Shown here in pieces: positions 8,449 through 18,725 of a stretch of 38,656 nucleotides of DNA. Position 1 is the first letter of the stretch. The number at the start of each line of letters is the position of its first letter. Origin of the DNA: Neisseriaceae bacterium JH1-16. Its GTDB lineage: Bacteria > Pseudomonadota > Gammaproteobacteria > Burkholderiales > Chromobacteriaceae. The notes below the pieces were generated by a model that searched no databases, was not told where the DNA came from, and was given only the letters and a program-made list of their open reading frames with translations. The position numbers were made by a program, and so were the translations under genes. Location: NCBI GenBank assembly GCA_025989215.1, contig JAPDNP010000011.1, positions 1-38,656 on the forward strand, written 5' to 3'.

Positions 8449-11400
8449 ATGTTTTCTGCTTTCTTTATTCGCAGGCCGATCTTCGCCTCGGTGATCTCGA
8501 TCGTCATCATGTTGGCGGGTCTGGCGGCGATCAAGGCGCTGCCGGTCGAGCAGTTTCCGCAGATTGTGCCACCGACCGTGGCGGTGGCAACGAGCTATCC
8601 GGGCGCGTCGGCCGAAGTGATCGCCGCCACCGTGGCGGCGCCGCTCGAGCAGGCGATCAACGGTGTGGACGACATGCTCTACGTCCAGTCGTCCAGTTCC
8701 AGCTCCGGGGCGCTGACGATCACGGTGACCTTCAAGATCGGCACCAACCCCGACCAGGCGACGATCAACGTCAACAACAAGGTGCAGTCGGCGCTGGCGA
8801 CGCTGCCGGAGGCGGTGCGTCGTCAGGGCGTGACGGTGCGGAAGAAGTCCTCCGCCTTCCTGCAGGTGATCGCGCTCTACTCGCCGAACAAGAGCTACGA
8901 CACGCTGTACATGAGTAACTACGCGTTGCTCAACGTGATCGACGAGCTCAAGCGGATACCGGGTGTCGGCGACGTGGTCAACTTCGCCGCGCAGGACTAC
9001 TCGATGCGGATCTGGCTGCGCCCGGACAAGCTGGCGCAGATGAAGCTGACCACCACCGACGTGACCAACGCGATCAACGAGCAGAACGCGCAGTTCGCCG
9101 CCGGTCGGGTCGGTGCCGAGCCGATCGACAAGCCGGTCGACTTCACCTACACGGTGACCACCAAGGGCCGCCTGACCGACCCCGCCGAGTTCGAGAACAT
9201 CATCCTGCGTTCCAACCCGGACGGCTCGAAGCTGCGGCTGAAGGACGTGGCGCGGGTGGAACTGGGGGCGTTGAATTACGACTTCCGCGGCACCTTCGAC
9301 GGCCAGCCGACCATCCCGATCGGTATCTTCCTGTCGCCGGGCGCCAACCAACTCGCCACCGCCGACGCGGTGCAGGCGACGATGACGCGCTTGTCGCAGA
9401 ACTTCCCGAGCGACCTGAAGTACTCGATCCCGTACGACACGACCGAGTTCGTGAAGGTGTCGATCCACGAGGTGGTGAAGACGCTGGGCGAGGCGATGGT
9501 GCTGGTGTTCCTGGTGGTGTTCATCTTCCTGCAGAACTGGCGCGCGACGCTGATCCCGTGCTTGGCGGTGCCGGTGTCGATCATTGGCACCTTCGCCGGG
9601 ATGTACGCGCTGGGCTTCTCGATCAACACACTGACGCTGTTCGGCATGGTGCTGGCGATCGGTATCGTGGTCGACGACGCGATCGTGGTGCTGGAGAACG
9701 TCGAGCGCCTAATGAGCACCGAGAAGCTGTCGCCGGTGCAGGCGTCGTTCAAGGCGATGGAAGAAGTGTCCGGGCCGGTGGTGGCGATCGTGCTGGTGCT
9801 GTGCTCGGTGTTCATCCCTGTGGCGTTCCTCGGCGGTATCGCCGGGCAGATGTACAAGCAGTTCGCGATTACCATCGCGATGTCGGTGACGATCTCGGGC
9901 CTGGTGGCGCTGACGCTGACCCCGGCCTTGTGCGCGCTGATCCTGAAGGCCGAGCATCAACACGAGCACCCGCTGTTCGACAAGTTCAACGCCTTCTTCG
10001 ACCGGATGACCCAGGGCTACACCAACGGCGTGCGTTTCCTGCTCAAGCGCATCACGCTGGCGCTCTTGCTGTTCGCCGGCGTGATCGTGCTGGCGATCGG
10101 CCTGTTCCGCGTGGTGCCGAGCTCGCTGGCGCCGGACGAGGACCAGGGCTACATCATCGCGGCGATGTTCCTGCCGGACGGTGCGTCGATGAGCCGCACC
10201 GGCGCGGCGATGCATCAGCTCGACCAGATCACCCGACCGAACCCGGCGGTGGCGCACGTGCTGTCGTTCTCGGGCTTCGACATCCTGTCGGGGTCTAACA
10301 AGACCAACGGCGGTGTGAGTTTCATCACGCTCAAGCCGTGGGACGAGCGCAAGGCGCCGAACGAGCAGGCGCTGTCGCTGGTCGGGCAGGTGTTCAAGCA
10401 GGGCATGGCGATCCGCGACGGCCTGGTGCTGGCGTTCAACCCGCCGCCGATCTCGGGGATGTCGAATACCGGCGGTTTCGAAGCCTATGTGCAAAGCCGC
10501 GGCACCGGCACCACCAAGGACATGGAGGCGATGACCAAGAAACTGGTCGCCGCGGCCGCCAAGCGTCCGGAGCTGGCCGGCGTGCAGACCACCTTCTCGG
10601 CCAACGTACCGCAGGTGTACATCAAGCTCGACCGCGACAAGGCCAAGGCGCTCGGCGTGGCGATTACCGACGTGTTCAGCACGATGCAGAGCACCTTCGG
10701 TTCGCTGTACGTGAACGACTTCAACAAGTTCGGCCGCACCTTCAAGGTGCAGCTGCAGTCTGAGGCCGACTTCCGTGCCAAGGTCGAGGACATCCGCAAC
10801 GTCTACACCCGCTCGGCGTCGGGCAGCATGATTCCGCTGTCGGCGCTGGTGACGGTGGAGCAGAGCACCGGCCCGGAAATCCTCGAGCGCTTCAACATCT
10901 TCCCGGCGGCCAAGGTGGTCGGTAACCCGGCGCCGGGGCGCAGCTCGGGCGAGGCGATCAAGGCGATGGAAGAAGTGGCGCAGGACACGCTCAGCAGCGA
11001 CTACTCGCTGGCGTGGAGCGGTTCGGCGTTCCAGGAAAAGTCGACCAGCGGCTCGTCCGCGACGGTGTTCGGCTTCGGCATGATCATGGTGTTCCTGATC
11101 CTGGCGGCGCAGTACGAACGCTGGACGCTGCCGATCGCGGTGCTGATGGCGGTGCCGTTCGCGGTGTTTGGCGCGCTGACCGCCAACTGGCTGCGCGGCC
11201 TCGCCAACGACGTGTACTTCCAGGTAGCGCTGGTGACGCTGATAGGCTTGGCGTCGAAGAACGCGATCCTGATCGTGGAATTCGCCGTCTTGAAGATGGA
11301 AGAAGGGATGTCGCTGTTCGACGCGGCGCTGGAAGCGGCCAAGCTGCGCTTCCGCCCGATCGTGATGACCTCGCTCGCCTTCGTGCTCGGTTGCGTCCCG

Positions 11401-11604
11401 CTGGCGATTTCCAGCGGCGCCGGCGCGGCCAGCCGTCACTCGGTGGGTACCGGTGTGATCGGCGGGATGCTGGCGGCGACCTTCATCGCGGTGTTCTTCA
11501 TCCCCGCGTTCTTCCTGTTGATCATGCAATGGTCGCAACGCGGCAAGCCGGCCGAACCGGAGATCCCGGCACTGCCGAAAGAAGGAGAGGCTACGCATGA
11601 CTAA
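8449..11604 (+). CDS. acrB: RND multidrug efflux pump, HAE1 family (AcrB/MexB)
   Basis: A 1051-residue inner-membrane proton/drug antiporter, the full length of the hydrophobe/amphiphile efflux family. It begins [13 protein letters not shown], typical of AcrB. The proton-relay motif is intact: the paired aspartates lie in [16 protein letters not shown] in membrane segment 4. Two large periplasmic loops and twelve membrane segments are evident. It works as a trimer with the adaptor and the OprM channel to expel drugs, detergents and bile-like compounds; the spectrum cannot be told. Its stop overlaps the oprM start by eight bases. It carries no perfect copy of the dispersed 10-base motif, only a one-mismatch site at 10596-10605. 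Confidence 0.97.
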   Translation: MFSAFFIRRPIFASVISIVIMLAGLAAIKALPVEQFPQIVPPTVAVATSYPGASAEVIAATVAAPLEQAINGVDDMLYVQSSSSSSGALTITVTFKIGTNPDQATINVNNKVQSALATLPEAVRRQGVTVRKKSSAFLQVIALYSPNKSYDTLYMSNYALLNVIDELKRIPGVGDVVNFAAQDYSMRIWLRPDKLAQMKLTTTDVTNAINEQNAQFAAGRVGAEPIDKPVDFTYTVTTKGRLTDPAEFENIILRSNPDGSKLRLKDVARVELGALNYDFRGTFDGQPTIPIGIFLSPGANQLATADAVQATMTRLSQNFPSDLKYSIPYDTTEFVKVSIHEVVKTLGEAMVLVFLVVFIFLQNWRATLIPCLAVPVSIIGTFAGMYALGFSINTLTLFGMVLAIGIVVDDAIVVLENVERLMSTEKLSPVQASFKAMEEVSGPVVAIVLVLCSVFIPVAFLGGIAGQMYKQFAITIAMSVTISGLVALTLTPALCALILKAEHQHEHPLFDKFNAFFDRMTQGYTNGVRFLLKRITLALLLFAGVIVLAIGLFRVVPSSLAPDEDQGYIIAAMFLPDGASMSRTGAAMHQLDQITRPNPAVAHVLSFSGFDILSGSNKTNGGVSFITLKPWDERKAPNEQALSLVGQVFKQGMAIRDGLVLAFNPPPISGMSNTGGFEAYVQSRGTGTTKDMEAMTKKLVAAAAKRPELAGVQTTFSANVPQVYIKLDRDKAKALGVAITDVFSTMQSTFGSLYVNDFNKFGRTFKVQLQSEADFRAKVEDIRNVYTRSASGSMIPLSALVTVEQSTGPEILERFNIFPAAKVVGNPAPGRSSGEAIKAMEEVAQDTLSSDYSLAWSGSAFQEKSTSGSSATVFGFGMIMVFLILAAQYERWTLPIAVLMAVPFAVFGALTANWLRGLANDVYFQVALVTLIGLASKNAILIVEFAVLKMEEGMSLFDAALEAAKLRFRPIVMTSLAFVLGCVPLAISSGAGAASRHSVGTGVIGGMLAATFIAVFFIPAFFLLIMQWSQRGKPAEPEIPALPKEGEATHD

Positions 11605-13078
11605 GCGATTGCTCCCTGCGCTGGTCGCGCTCGCCCTGGCGGGCTGCGCGGTCGGCCCCGATTACAGTCGCCCCAAGCTCGACATGCCGGACAACTGGGC
11701 GGTGCAGAACGGCCAGCCCGGCGGTGCCGCCGACCAGGCGGTCGAGGCCGGCTGGTGGAAACGCTTCAATGACCCGGTGCTCGAACAGCTGGTCGATGCG
11801 TCGCTGAGCTACAACCAGGACCTGGCTGCGGCCGCAGCTCGGGTCGACCAGGCCGCTGCGCAGGCCGGTATCGCGCGCGCAGCGTTGTTGCCCAGCTTGA
11901 GCGGCGATGCCAACTTCACCCGCAGACGGACCTCGGCCGAAATCACCGCGCCGGGCACACCGCTGGTGACCGATGTGCGCACCGTCAATGGCATTCTGTC
12001 GTGGGAGTTGGACCTGTGGGGCAAGCTGCGTCGCAGCAACGAGGCGGCCCGCGCCAATTTCCTGGCCAGTCGCTACAACCGCGATGCGCTCGAACTGTCG
12101 CTGGCCTCGCAAGTGGCTAGCACCTACTTCCAGTTGCGCGCGCTCGATGCGCAGCTGGAGGTCACCGAGCGGACGCTGAGTTCGCGCCAGGAATCGCTGC
12201 GCCTGCAACAGAAGCGCTTCCAGGGCGGGCTGATTTCGGCGCTGGACCTGCATCAGGCCGAGTCCGAAGAGGCCTCGGCGCGTGCCGCCGTGCCGCAGAT
12301 CCGCCAGTCGGTCGAGCAGACCGAGCATGCGCTGTCGGTGCTGACCGGTCGCTCGCCGCGCGATCTGCTCAGCCCGACGCCGCGCGGCAAGGAGCTGGCG
12401 GTGCTGGCGATTCCGCCGGTAGTGCCGGGTGGCCTGCCGTCGACGCTGCTGACGCGTCGTCCGGACGTGGCCGCTGCCGAGCAGCAACTGGTGGCCGCGA
12501 ATGCGCAGATCGGGGTGGCCCGTGCAGCGTACTTCCCGACCATCAGCTTGACCGGTGCGATCGGCTCGCAGAGCCTGTCGCTGTCAGGCTTGTTCACGGG
12601 GCCGGCGCGTACCTGGAGCTTCGTCGGCGATCTGGCCGGGCCGATCTTCAACTTCGGTGCGACCGGTTATGGTGTCGATGCGGCGACGGCCGGCCAGAAG
12701 CAGGCGCTGGCGTCGTACCAGTCGGCAGTGCAGAACGCGTTCCGCGATACGCTGGACGCGTTGTCGGCGATCGACGGCTCGGGCAAGAGCGAGGTGGGGC
12801 AGGCGGACCAGCTGCGCGCCTTGCGTGAGACGCAGCGGCTGGCGCAGCTGCGCTACGACAACGGCTACTCGAGCTACCTCGAGGTGCTGGATGCCGAGCG
12901 CAATACCTACTCGTCGGAGTTGAGTGTGATCAATGCGCGCCTGGCACGCCTGAATGCGGCGGTGTCGCTGTACAAGGCGCTCGGCGGCGGATGGTCGCAG
13001 GCGGATGCGGACGCGCAGCCGGATCGTGGGACGTCTCCGACGCCGACACTGGCGCCGGTCGCCAAGGCGCAGGGCTGA
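11597..13078 (+). CDS. oprM: RND efflux outer-membrane channel (OprM/NodT family)
   Basis: Outer-membrane lipoprotein channel of 493 residues that completes the tripartite pump. The signal peptide ends LALAGC, lipidated cysteine about residue 17, followed by VGPDYSRP, the usual NodT-family opening. Two internally repeated alpha-barrel/beta-barrel halves are present. It starts inside the end of acrB (ATG 11597-11599), so translation is coupled. The C-terminus is followed directly by a perfect TTCGGCCAAC motif and then a strong terminator. Confidence 0.95.
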   Translation: MTKRLLPALVALALAGCAVGPDYSRPKLDMPDNWAVQNGQPGGAADQAVEAGWWKRFNDPVLEQLVDASLSYNQDLAAAAARVDQAAAQAGIARAALLPSLSGDANFTRRRTSAEITAPGTPLVTDVRTVNGILSWELDLWGKLRRSNEAARANFLASRYNRDALELSLASQVASTYFQLRALDAQLEVTERTLSSRQESLRLQQKRFQGGLISALDLHQAESEEASARAAVPQIRQSVEQTEHALSVLTGRSPRDLLSPTPRGKELAVLAIPPVVPGGLPSTLLTRRPDVAAAEQQLVAANAQIGVARAAYFPTISLTGAIGSQSLSLSGLFTGPARTWSFVGDLAGPIFNFGATGYGVDAATAGQKQALASYQSAVQNAFRDTLDALSAIDGSGKSEVGQADQLRALRETQRLAQLRYDNGYSSYLEVLDAERNTYSSELSVINARLARLNAAVSLYKALGGGWSQADADAQPDRGTSPTPTLAPVAKAQG

Positions 13079-13088
13079 TTCGGCCAAC
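13079..13088 (+). repeat. Intergenic TTCGGCCAAC motif after oprM
   Basis: A perfect copy of the dispersed 10-base motif immediately follows the oprM stop codon and precedes the operon terminator by 10 bases. As it is outside any gene, protein constraint cannot explain it. Confidence 0.8.
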
Positions 13089-13098
13089 GTAGCAAAAC

Positions 13099-13129
13099 AA
13101 GCCGCTTTCTTCGGAAAGCGGCTTTTTTA
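13099..13129 (+). terminator. Efflux operon terminator
   Basis: An 11-bp perfect stem (13099-13109 with 13114-13124) is closed by the very stable C(TTCG)G tetraloop and followed by a T run, ending the acrA-acrB-oprM transcript. Confidence 0.94.
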
Positions 13130-13164
13130 CGTCTGGCGCATGGTTTTCAGGTGGGGCGCAGGCA

Positions 13165-13190
13165 GAAAAAATCGCCCCGGTGGGGCGATT
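13165..13190 (-). terminator. mla operon terminator
   Basis: Nine-bp stem AATCGCCCC (13170-13178) with GGGGCGATT (13182-13190), three-base loop, followed on the minus strand by a run of T. It lies 28 bases past the mlaA stop and faces the efflux operon terminator, so the two convergent operons each have their own. Confidence 0.9.
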
Positions 13191-13217
13191 GTCGGTGATG
13201 TCGGGCAACTGATTGCT

Positions 13218-14078
13218 TCAGTGTGCTGGCGCCGGTTCGGCTGCCGGGGCGGATGCAGCCGGCTGCTTGACGGCGGGGGCCGCCGGCTTGGCGACCTCAC
13301 CGGCCGGTGCCGAGGCGTTGCCGGCGCCGGTCGGCGCGACCAGCTCGTCGATGTCCATGTCGTTGAGTCCGTTGTCGCTCGGCTTGGGCAGCGGTGCGCC
13401 GACTTGCTGGGCGCGCAGCTGCATGTAGCCGTCGCGGATGTAGCTGTAACGGTCCACTGCCGCCTCGTCGACCGCATTGGTGACGTCGAGCATCCGCTCG
13501 CGTGTGCTGAGGCCGTACATGCCCCAGAAGATGTACGGGCCGCCCTTGACGTCGTGATAGACCAGGTGCTCCGGGCCTTTCACCGCCAGCATCACTGTCA
13601 GGCCGGTACCATCGCGCACGGTCGATGGGCCGAAGAACGGCATCACCAAGTAGTTGCTGTTCTTCCAGCCCCAGCTGGCGAAGGTGTCGCCGAGCGAGGT
13701 CTTGTTGTTCTTCAGACCGGCCGGATCGGCGATGTCGAGCAGGCCGCCCAGGCCGAAGGTGCTGTTCAGTGCCACCCGCATGATGTCGTTCAGCGTGTCT
13801 TCGGCATGGCCGCGCAGCAGGTTGTTGGCAGCGCTGTAGATGTCGCGGAAATTGTCGAAGAAGTTGCTGATGCCGGTACGGATCGGCTGCGGGGTGATGA
13901 AGCGATAGCCCTGCGCTGCCGGCTTGATCACGGTGCGGTCGAGACCGTCGTTGATCGAGAACATGGTGCGGTTGTAGGACTCGTACGGGTCCTGCGGGTT
14001 GGGCGGATGACCGGTATTGGCACAGCCGGCCAAGAGCAGCGCGGCCGCGGCAGTCAGGGTGCGGATCGGGCGGCTCAT
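13218..14078 (-). CDS. mlaA: Outer-membrane lipoprotein MlaA (VacJ)
   Basis: MlaA removes mislocalised phospholipids from the outer leaflet of the outer membrane and passes them to MlaC. The 286-residue protein begins with a signal peptide ending LLAGC (lipidated Cys about residue 19) and contains the family motifs YNRTMFSINDGLDR, FFDNFRDI and LNSTFGLGGLLDIA. The last 50 residues are a low-complexity Ala/Pro-rich tail, longer than in E. coli MlaA (251 residues). It is the last gene of mlaFEDCBA and overlaps mlaB by four bases (ATGA). Having mlaA in the operon is usual in beta- but not in enterobacteria. Confidence 0.95.
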   Translation of the reverse strand: MSRPIRTLTAAAALLLAGCANTGHPPNPQDPYESYNRTMFSINDGLDRTVIKPAAQGYRFITPQPIRTGISNFFDNFRDIYSAANNLLRGHAEDTLNDIMRVALNSTFGLGGLLDIADPAGLKNNKTSLGDTFASWGWKNSNYLVMPFFGPSTVRDGTGLTVMLAVKGPEHLVYHDVKGGPYIFWGMYGLSTRERMLDVTNAVDEAAVDRYSYIRDGYMQLRAQQVGAPLPKPSDNGLNDMDIDELVAPTGAGNASAPAGEVAKPAAPAVKQPAASAPAAEPAPAH

Positions 14079-14374
14079 GCGCGGGCTCCGGCGGGAGTGG
14101 AAAACAGCTCGTCGAGCGCATACAGCTCGAGCAAGCCCAGCAGGCCTTTAGGCCAACCGGTGACGGTCAGCGTGTGGCCGGCGGCGGCGGCGGCGCGGCG
14201 CGCCTGCAGCAGCAGCGCCAGCGCCGCCGAGTCGGCGTCGTCGACGCGCGACAGGTCGAGCGTCAGCGACGCCTGACCGGCCAGCTTGGCGAGCGGCGCG
14301 GCAAGCGCGGCGGCGCTATCCATCGTCAGCGCGCCGTCGAGCGTCGCCGCACCGGCAGCGGTGACCTGCAACAT
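14075..14374 (-). CDS. mlaB: STAS-domain protein MlaB
   Basis: A 99-residue cytoplasmic STAS protein that binds the MlaF ATPase and stabilises the MlaFEDB complex. The STAS fold is indicated by the LTLDLSRVDDADSAALALLL region, where the Ser in DADSAAL is the position conserved in the family. It overlaps mlaA by four bases and touches mlaC by one (start and stop share a base at 14374), so all three are translationally coupled. Confidence 0.9.
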   Translation of the reverse strand: MLQVTAAGAATLDGALTMDSAAALAAPLAKLAGQASLTLDLSRVDDADSAALALLLQARRAAAAAGHTLTVTGWPKGLLGLLELYALDELFSTPAGARA

Positions 14375-15003
14375 CAGGCGTTACCCTTGGCGGTAACCGC
14401 CGCGTTCTTGTCCTTCAGCATCTTGATCAGGCCATCGACGCCGCTCTTGTTGATCTCGTCGTTGAACTGATTGCGGTACACGGTCACCAGGCTAGCACCC
14501 TCGACGCTGACGTTATAGATCTTCCAGCCCTGGGCGGTCTTGTACAGGGTGTAGTCGATGCTGACCGGCTTCTTGTCGCTGCTGTTCGGCAGCGTCACTT
14601 CCGACTTCACCGTGGCTTCGCGGCCGTTGTTGGCGAGGATCGGGTTCGGCTTCACGTCGACCTGGGTGCCCTTGTAGCGGGTCATCGTCGAGGTGTAGAT
14701 GCGTACCAGCAGGGTCTGGAACTCCTGGGACAGTTGCTGTTGCTGTTCCGGGGTGGCCTGGCGCCAGCCGCGGCCGACCGCCAGCGCGGTCATGCGCTGG
14801 AAGTCGAACTGCGGTACGGCCAGCGCTTCGACCTGCTGGCGGACCTGGCGGGTGTTCTTGCCGTTGTCCTGCTTGAGCAGGTCGAGCACCTGGCGGGCGC
14901 CGTCGCGGATGGTTTCCACCGGCGAATCGCTGGCGGCGAAAGCACTGCTGCTCACCAGCAGCATCAGTGCACAGAAGGAGGAGAGTAGTCGTTTCATCAT
15001 CAT
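14374..15003 (-). CDS. mlaC: Periplasmic phospholipid carrier MlaC
   Basis: MlaC shuttles phospholipids through the periplasm between MlaA and the MlaFEDB complex. It has a cleavable signal peptide (cleavage after SSAFA) and 209 residues, close to the E. coli length. The family signatures YTSTMTRYKGTQ and VRIYTSTM are present, as is the C-terminal NQFNDEINKSGVDGLIKML. The start MMMKRLL allows either of three adjacent Met codons. It is separated from mlaD by 62 bases without an evident signal. Confidence 0.94.
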   Translation of the reverse strand: MMMKRLLSSFCALMLLVSSSAFAASDSPVETIRDGARQVLDLLKQDNGKNTRQVRQQVEALAVPQFDFQRMTALAVGRGWRQATPEQQQQLSQEFQTLLVRIYTSTMTRYKGTQVDVKPNPILANNGREATVKSEVTLPNSSDKKPVSIDYTLYKTAQGWKIYNVSVEGASLVTVYRNQFNDEINKSGVDGLIKMLKDKNAAVTAKGNA

Positions 15004-15065
15004 TCAGTCCAATTGGGGGTTACTGGGCAATCCCGCATTGTTGTTGTTTGCCTGCGGTTATTCGT

Positions 15066-15569
15066 TTATTGCTGGGGCGCGGCTTTGTCGGCGTGAGTAC
15101 TGCTGTCGCTGCTGCCCTTCTCTGCAAAACTGGTCATGAACTTGCCGATCAGTTGTTCCAGCACCAGTGCCGACGAGGTCAGCGTGATCTTGCCGCCCGG
15201 CTCGAGCGTGTCCGGATCGCCGCCCTCGGTCAGACCGATGTACTGCTCGCCCAACAGGCCGGCGGTAAGGATCTCGGCGCTGACGTCGCGGCTGAACTGG
15301 TACTGCTTGTCGATGGCCAGCGTCACCTTGGCCTGGTAAGTCTTCGAGTCTAGCTGGATATTACTGACGCGGCCGACCAACACGCCGGCCGATTTCACCG
15401 GCGCCTTCACTTTCAGGCCGCCGATATTGTCGAAGTCGGCGGTTACCGTGTAGCTCTGGGTGCTGCTTTGCGGCGTCAGGTTGGCGACCTTCAGCGACAG
15501 GAAGACCACCGAGGCGATGCCGATGGCGACGAAGAGGCCGACCCACAGGTCGATGGTGGAGCGTTTCAT
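15066..15569 (-). CDS. mlaD: Mammalian-cell-entry domain protein MlaD
   Basis: Inner-membrane-anchored MCE protein whose hexameric ring forms the lipid channel above MlaE. The 167-residue sequence has one N-terminal membrane helix (about residues 8-27) and the MCE core, including the FDNIGGLKVKAPVKSAGV and ILTAGLLGEQYIGL motifs. The C-terminal tail is short and polar. Eleven bases separate it from mlaE. Confidence 0.95.
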   Translation of the reverse strand: MKRSTIDLWVGLFVAIGIASVVFLSLKVANLTPQSSTQSYTVTADFDNIGGLKVKAPVKSAGVLVGRVSNIQLDSKTYQAKVTLAIDKQYQFSRDVSAEILTAGLLGEQYIGLTEGGDPDTLEPGGKITLTSSALVLEQLIGKFMTSFAEKGSSDSSTHADKAAPQQ

Positions 15570-15580
15570 TCAGGCGGTTC

Positions 15581-16366
15581 CTAGAACATGAAGGCGGTAA
15601 GCACGAAGTCGAGCGCCAGAATCACCAGCGCGGACGTGACCACGGTACGGGTGGTGGCCGACGAGACCCCGGCGGCGGTCGGGGTGGCGTCGTAGCCCTC
15701 GAATACGGCGATCAGCGTCACGGCGACGCCGAACACCAGGCTCTTGATCAGGCCGTTGACCACGTCGTAGTGCAGGTCGACGTTGGATTGCATTTGCGAC
15801 CAGAAGGTACCGGCGTCCAGGCCGATCATCACCACGCCGACCAGATAGCCGCCGAAGATGCCCATCACGTTGAACAGCGCGGCGAGCACTGGCATCGAGA
15901 TCACCCCGGCCCAGAAGCGCGGCGCGACCACGCGGGCGATCGGGTTGACCGCCATCACGCTCATCGCGTCGAGCTGCTCGGTGGCTTTCATCAGGCCGAT
16001 CTCGGCGGTCATCGCCGAGCCGGAACGGCTGGCGAACAACAGCGCCGCCAGCACCGGGCCCAGTTCGCGCAGCAGCGACAGCGCCACCAACGCACCGAGC
16101 GCGTCGGCCGAACCGAAGCGCGACAGGGTGTTGTAGCCCTGCAGGCCGAGCACCATGCCGACGAACAGGCCGGACACGATGATGATGATCAGCGACAGCA
16201 CGCCGGCGAAGTACATCTCGCGGATGGTCATCTGCAGGCGCAGCAGGCTCTGGCCCGACTGCATCACGATGGCGCCGAGGAAGCGGGCGGCGAAGCCGAG
16301 CCGCCAGATCGCGTTGATGGTCAACGCGCCCAGGTGGCGGAACGGGGAAGCGAGGGTTTCGAACAT
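15581..16366 (-). CDS. mlaE: Phospholipid ABC transporter permease MlaE
   Basis: Permease of the MlaFEDB complex, 261 residues. I start it at the ATG at 16364-16366, which overlaps the mlaF stop (ATGA); longer frames upstream would read through mlaF in the wrong frame. The protein has the usual five or six membrane segments and the characteristic [14 protein letters not shown] and [20 protein letters not shown] blocks. Confidence 0.95.
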   Translation of the reverse strand: MFETLASPFRHLGALTINAIWRLGFAARFLGAIVMQSGQSLLRLQMTIREMYFAGVLSLIIIIVSGLFVGMVLGLQGYNTLSRFGSADALGALVALSLLRELGPVLAALLFASRSGSAMTAEIGLMKATEQLDAMSVMAVNPIARVVAPRFWAGVISMPVLAALFNVMGIFGGYLVGVVMIGLDAGTFWSQMQSNVDLHYDVVNGLIKSLVFGVAVTLIAVFEGYDATPTAAGVSSATTRTVVTSALVILALDFVLTAFMF

Positions 16367-17175
16367 CAGCGGACTCCCTGGCTCAGGTCGTCGGCCAGGC
16401 TGGTGCCGGCCGGGTAGGCAAAATGCACCGGACCGTCCGGGTCGCCGTGCACGAACTGCTTGAGCCAGGGCGAATCGCTCTGGCGCACCGCGTCGGGCGT
16501 ACCCTCGGCGGCGATTTCGCCGTGCGCGACGAAATAGACGTAGTCGACGATGTTGAGCGACTGGTGCACATCGTGCGTCACCATCACCGCGGTGGTGCCG
16601 AGCGCCAGGTTGAGGCGCTTGATCAGGTGGGCGATCACACCGAGCGAGATCGGGTCGAGGCCGGTGAACGGCTCGTCGTACAGCATCAGCTCCGGATCGA
16701 GCGCGAGGGCGCGCGCCAGTGCGACGCGGCGCGCCATGCCACCGGACAGTTCGGCCGGCATCAGCGTCTGGGTGCCGCGCAGCCCGACCGCCGACAGCTT
16801 CAGCGTCACCAGGTCGCGGATCATGTCTTCGGGCAGCGCGGTGTGCTCGCGCAGCGGGAAGGCGACGTTGTCGGCCACCGACAGGTCGGTGAACAGCGCG
16901 CCGAACTGGAACAGCATGCCCATCTTGCGGCGGTGCACATACAGTTCGCGGGTGTTCATGGTGGCGACGTTCTTGCCGTCCACCCATACCTCGCCCGACT
17001 GCGGGCGCACCTGACCGGAGATCAGCCTGAGCAGCGTGGTCTTGCCGCTGCCGCTGCCGCCCATGATGGCGACCAGCTGGCCGCGCGGGATGCGCAGATT
17101 GATGTTGCTCAGGATTTGCCGCTTGCCGTAGCCGAAGCTGACATTCCTGAGTTCGATATACGGGTCGTGGGACAC
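16366..17175 (-). CDS. mlaF: Phospholipid ABC transporter ATPase MlaF
   Basis: ATPase subunit of the Mla transporter, 269 residues. Walker A is GGSGSGKTT at about residues 39-47, the signature motif [10 protein letters not shown] and Walker B LMLYDEP follow, and the H-loop is in VMVTHD. The start appears to be GTG (17173-17175); there is no good Shine-Dalgarno. It is the first gene of mlaFEDCBA. A TACAAT box at 17286-17291 (minus strand) could be its -10, but I see no matching -35. Confidence 0.95.
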   Translation of the reverse strand: MSHDPYIELRNVSFGYGKRQILSNINLRIPRGQLVAIMGGSGSGKTTLLRLISGQVRPQSGEVWVDGKNVATMNTRELYVHRRKMGMLFQFGALFTDLSVADNVAFPLREHTALPEDMIRDLVTLKLSAVGLRGTQTLMPAELSGGMARRVALARALALDPELMLYDEPFTGLDPISLGVIAHLIKRLNLALGTTAVMVTHDVHQSLNIVDYVYFVAHGEIAAEGTPDAVRQSDSPWLKQFVHGDPDGPVHFAYPAGTSLADDLSQGVR

Positions 17176-17332
17176 TTTGGCCTATCGAAGTGAAGAAAGG
17201 CGGACCTCCAATCGGCGGCCCGTGGCGTAGTTTATCGTTTCCGCGCCGAGCACGCCAAATGACGGCGGCGTAGCAATGTGGCGTTATTGTAACGCAGGGA
17301 ACAAAATATGTGTCTTTAGCAGACCGTTCGGT

Positions 17333-17761
17333 CTAATCGGGCTGCCCGGTGCGGCGTCGCAGCGCCATGCCGATCGACGCCGGCGCGGTCGGCGCGAAGC
17401 CGTACTGGGCGTACAGCGCGTGGGCCTGGCCATCGGCGATCAGACTGACGTAGGCGCTGTCGGGGATGTTGTCTCGCTGCCAGTCGACCAGCGCCGCAAC
17501 GATGCGCTTGCCGAGCCCCCGGCCCTGGTGGGCCGGATCGACCGCGATGTCGACGACCTGATAGAAGCAGCCGCCGTCGCCGATCACCCGGCCCATGCCG
17601 ACCACGCTGCCGGCGCGCTCGATGCGCACGCCGAACAGCGTGTTGGGCAGGCCGCGTGCGGCCGCCTCGGCGCTCTTGGCCGACAGACCGGCGGCGACGC
17701 GCAGCCGGCGGTAGTCGTCGATGGCGGGCGGGGCGGCAATCAGCGTGTAGTCGTCGTGCAT
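17333..17761 (-). CDS. GNAT-family N-acetyltransferase
   Basis: A 142-residue acyl-CoA-dependent acetyltransferase. The acetyl-CoA pyrophosphate loop is QGRGLGKRIV, preceded by the strand VVDIAVDPAHQ and followed by the YAQYGFAPT segment typical of the fold. I chose the ATG at 17759-17761 because GGAG lies seven bases upstream; an upstream in-frame Met is poorly placed. Its substrate cannot be told from sequence. The gene sits between mlaF and dapD on the same strand and carries its own start signal. Confidence 0.85.
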   Translation of the reverse strand: MHDDYTLIAAPPAIDDYRRLRVAAGLSAKSAEAAARGLPNTLFGVRIERAGSVVGMGRVIGDGGCFYQVVDIAVDPAHQGRGLGKRIVAALVDWQRDNIPDSAYVSLIADGQAHALYAQYGFAPTAPASIGMALRRRTGQPD

Positions 17762-17781
17762 GGCGGGGCTCCAATAGGGGA

Positions 17782-17791
17782 TTCGGCCAAC
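17782..17791 (+). repeat. Intergenic TTCGGCCAAC motif upstream of GNAT gene
   Basis: A perfect motif copy in the 88-base gap between the dapD stop and the GNAT start, between the dapD terminator and the GNAT ribosome binding site. Confidence 0.8.
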
Positions 17792-17801
17792 CTTGCCATA
17801 G

Positions 17802-17826
17802 AAAACGCCCGCGCGGCGGCGGGCGT
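17802..17826 (-). terminator. dapD terminator
   Basis: Eight-bp stem ACGCCCGC (17805-17812) with GCGGGCGT (17819-17826), six-base loop, followed on the minus strand by TTTTC. It lies 23 bases after the dapD stop. Confidence 0.75.
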
Positions 17827-17849
17827 CGGGCAAGACTGGGCGGGGCGGA

Positions 17850-18671
17850 TCAGATGCCGCGCAGCAGCTCGTTGATACTGGTCTTGGCGCGGGTCTTGGC
17901 GTCGACCTTCTTCACGATCACCGCGCAGTACAGGCTGTACTTGCCGTCGGCGGACGGCAGGTTGCCCGATACCACGACCGAGCCGGCCGGGACGCGGCCG
18001 TAGCTGACTTCGCCGGTTTCGCGGTCGTAGATCTTGGTCGACTGGCCGATGTACACGCCCATCGAGATCACCGAGCCCTCTTCGACGATCACGCCTTCGA
18101 CGATTTCCGAACGGGCGCCGATGAAGCAGTTGTCTTCGATGATGGTCGGGTTGGCTTGCAGCGGCTCGAGCACGCCGCCGATGCCGACACCGCCGGACAG
18201 GTGCACGTTCTTGCCGATCTGGGCGCAGCTGCCGACGGTGGCCCAGGTGTCGACCATGGTGCCTTCATCGACGTAGGCGCCGATATTGACGTAGGACGGC
18301 ATCAGCACGGTGTTCTTGGCCACGAAGGAGCCCTTGCGCGCCACGGCGCCCGGCACCACGCGGAAGCCGGCGGCCTGGAACTGTTCCTGGTTCCAGTCGG
18401 CGAACTTGGTGTCGACCTTGTCGAAGTAGCGGCTCACGCCGTCGTCGGCGACCGCGTTGTCGCGGATGCGGAACGACAGTAGCACGGCCTTCTTCAGCCA
18501 CTGGTGGGTGACCCATTCGCCGTCGATCTTCTCGGCGACGCGCAGGCTGCCGGCGTCCAGCTCGGCGATCACGCTGTCGACGGCGTTCTTGATCTCGGCG
18601 CTGACGGTGGCCGGGGTGATGTCGGCGCGTTGTTCGAACGCGGTTTCGATCAGGCTCTGGAACTGATGCAT
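17850..18671 (-). CDS. dapD: Tetrahydrodipicolinate N-succinyltransferase
   Basis: DapD transfers succinyl from succinyl-CoA to tetrahydrodipicolinate in the succinylase branch of lysine and meso-diaminopimelate synthesis. It has 273 residues, against 274 in E. coli, and the left-handed beta-helix hexapeptide repeats are visible from about residue 100 on (for example [20 protein letters not shown] and the [11 protein letters not shown] turn). It is 54 bases after dapC on the same strand and ends at its own terminator. Confidence 0.97.
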   Translation of the reverse strand: MHQFQSLIETAFEQRADITPATVSAEIKNAVDSVIAELDAGSLRVAEKIDGEWVTHQWLKKAVLLSFRIRDNAVADDGVSRYFDKVDTKFADWNQEQFQAAGFRVVPGAVARKGSFVAKNTVLMPSYVNIGAYVDEGTMVDTWATVGSCAQIGKNVHLSGGVGIGGVLEPLQANPTIIEDNCFIGARSEIVEGVIVEEGSVISMGVYIGQSTKIYDRETGEVSYGRVPAGSVVVSGNLPSADGKYSLYCAVIVKKVDAKTRAKTSINELLRGI

Positions 18672-18725
18672 GGTGTTGTCCTTGGTATGGATGAATCGGG
18701 TTTTGATTGATTGTCTGACGCTATT

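Noticed and set aside
7222-9468. Long open frame antisense to acrA and acrB
   Set aside because: High GC content makes stops rare on the opposite strand; the translation is rich in Arg and His, lacks family motifs and overlaps two well-supported genes.
9709-11598. Second long antisense frame opposite acrB
   Set aside because: Same reason: shadow of codon bias in acrB, with Arg/His-rich low-complexity translation.
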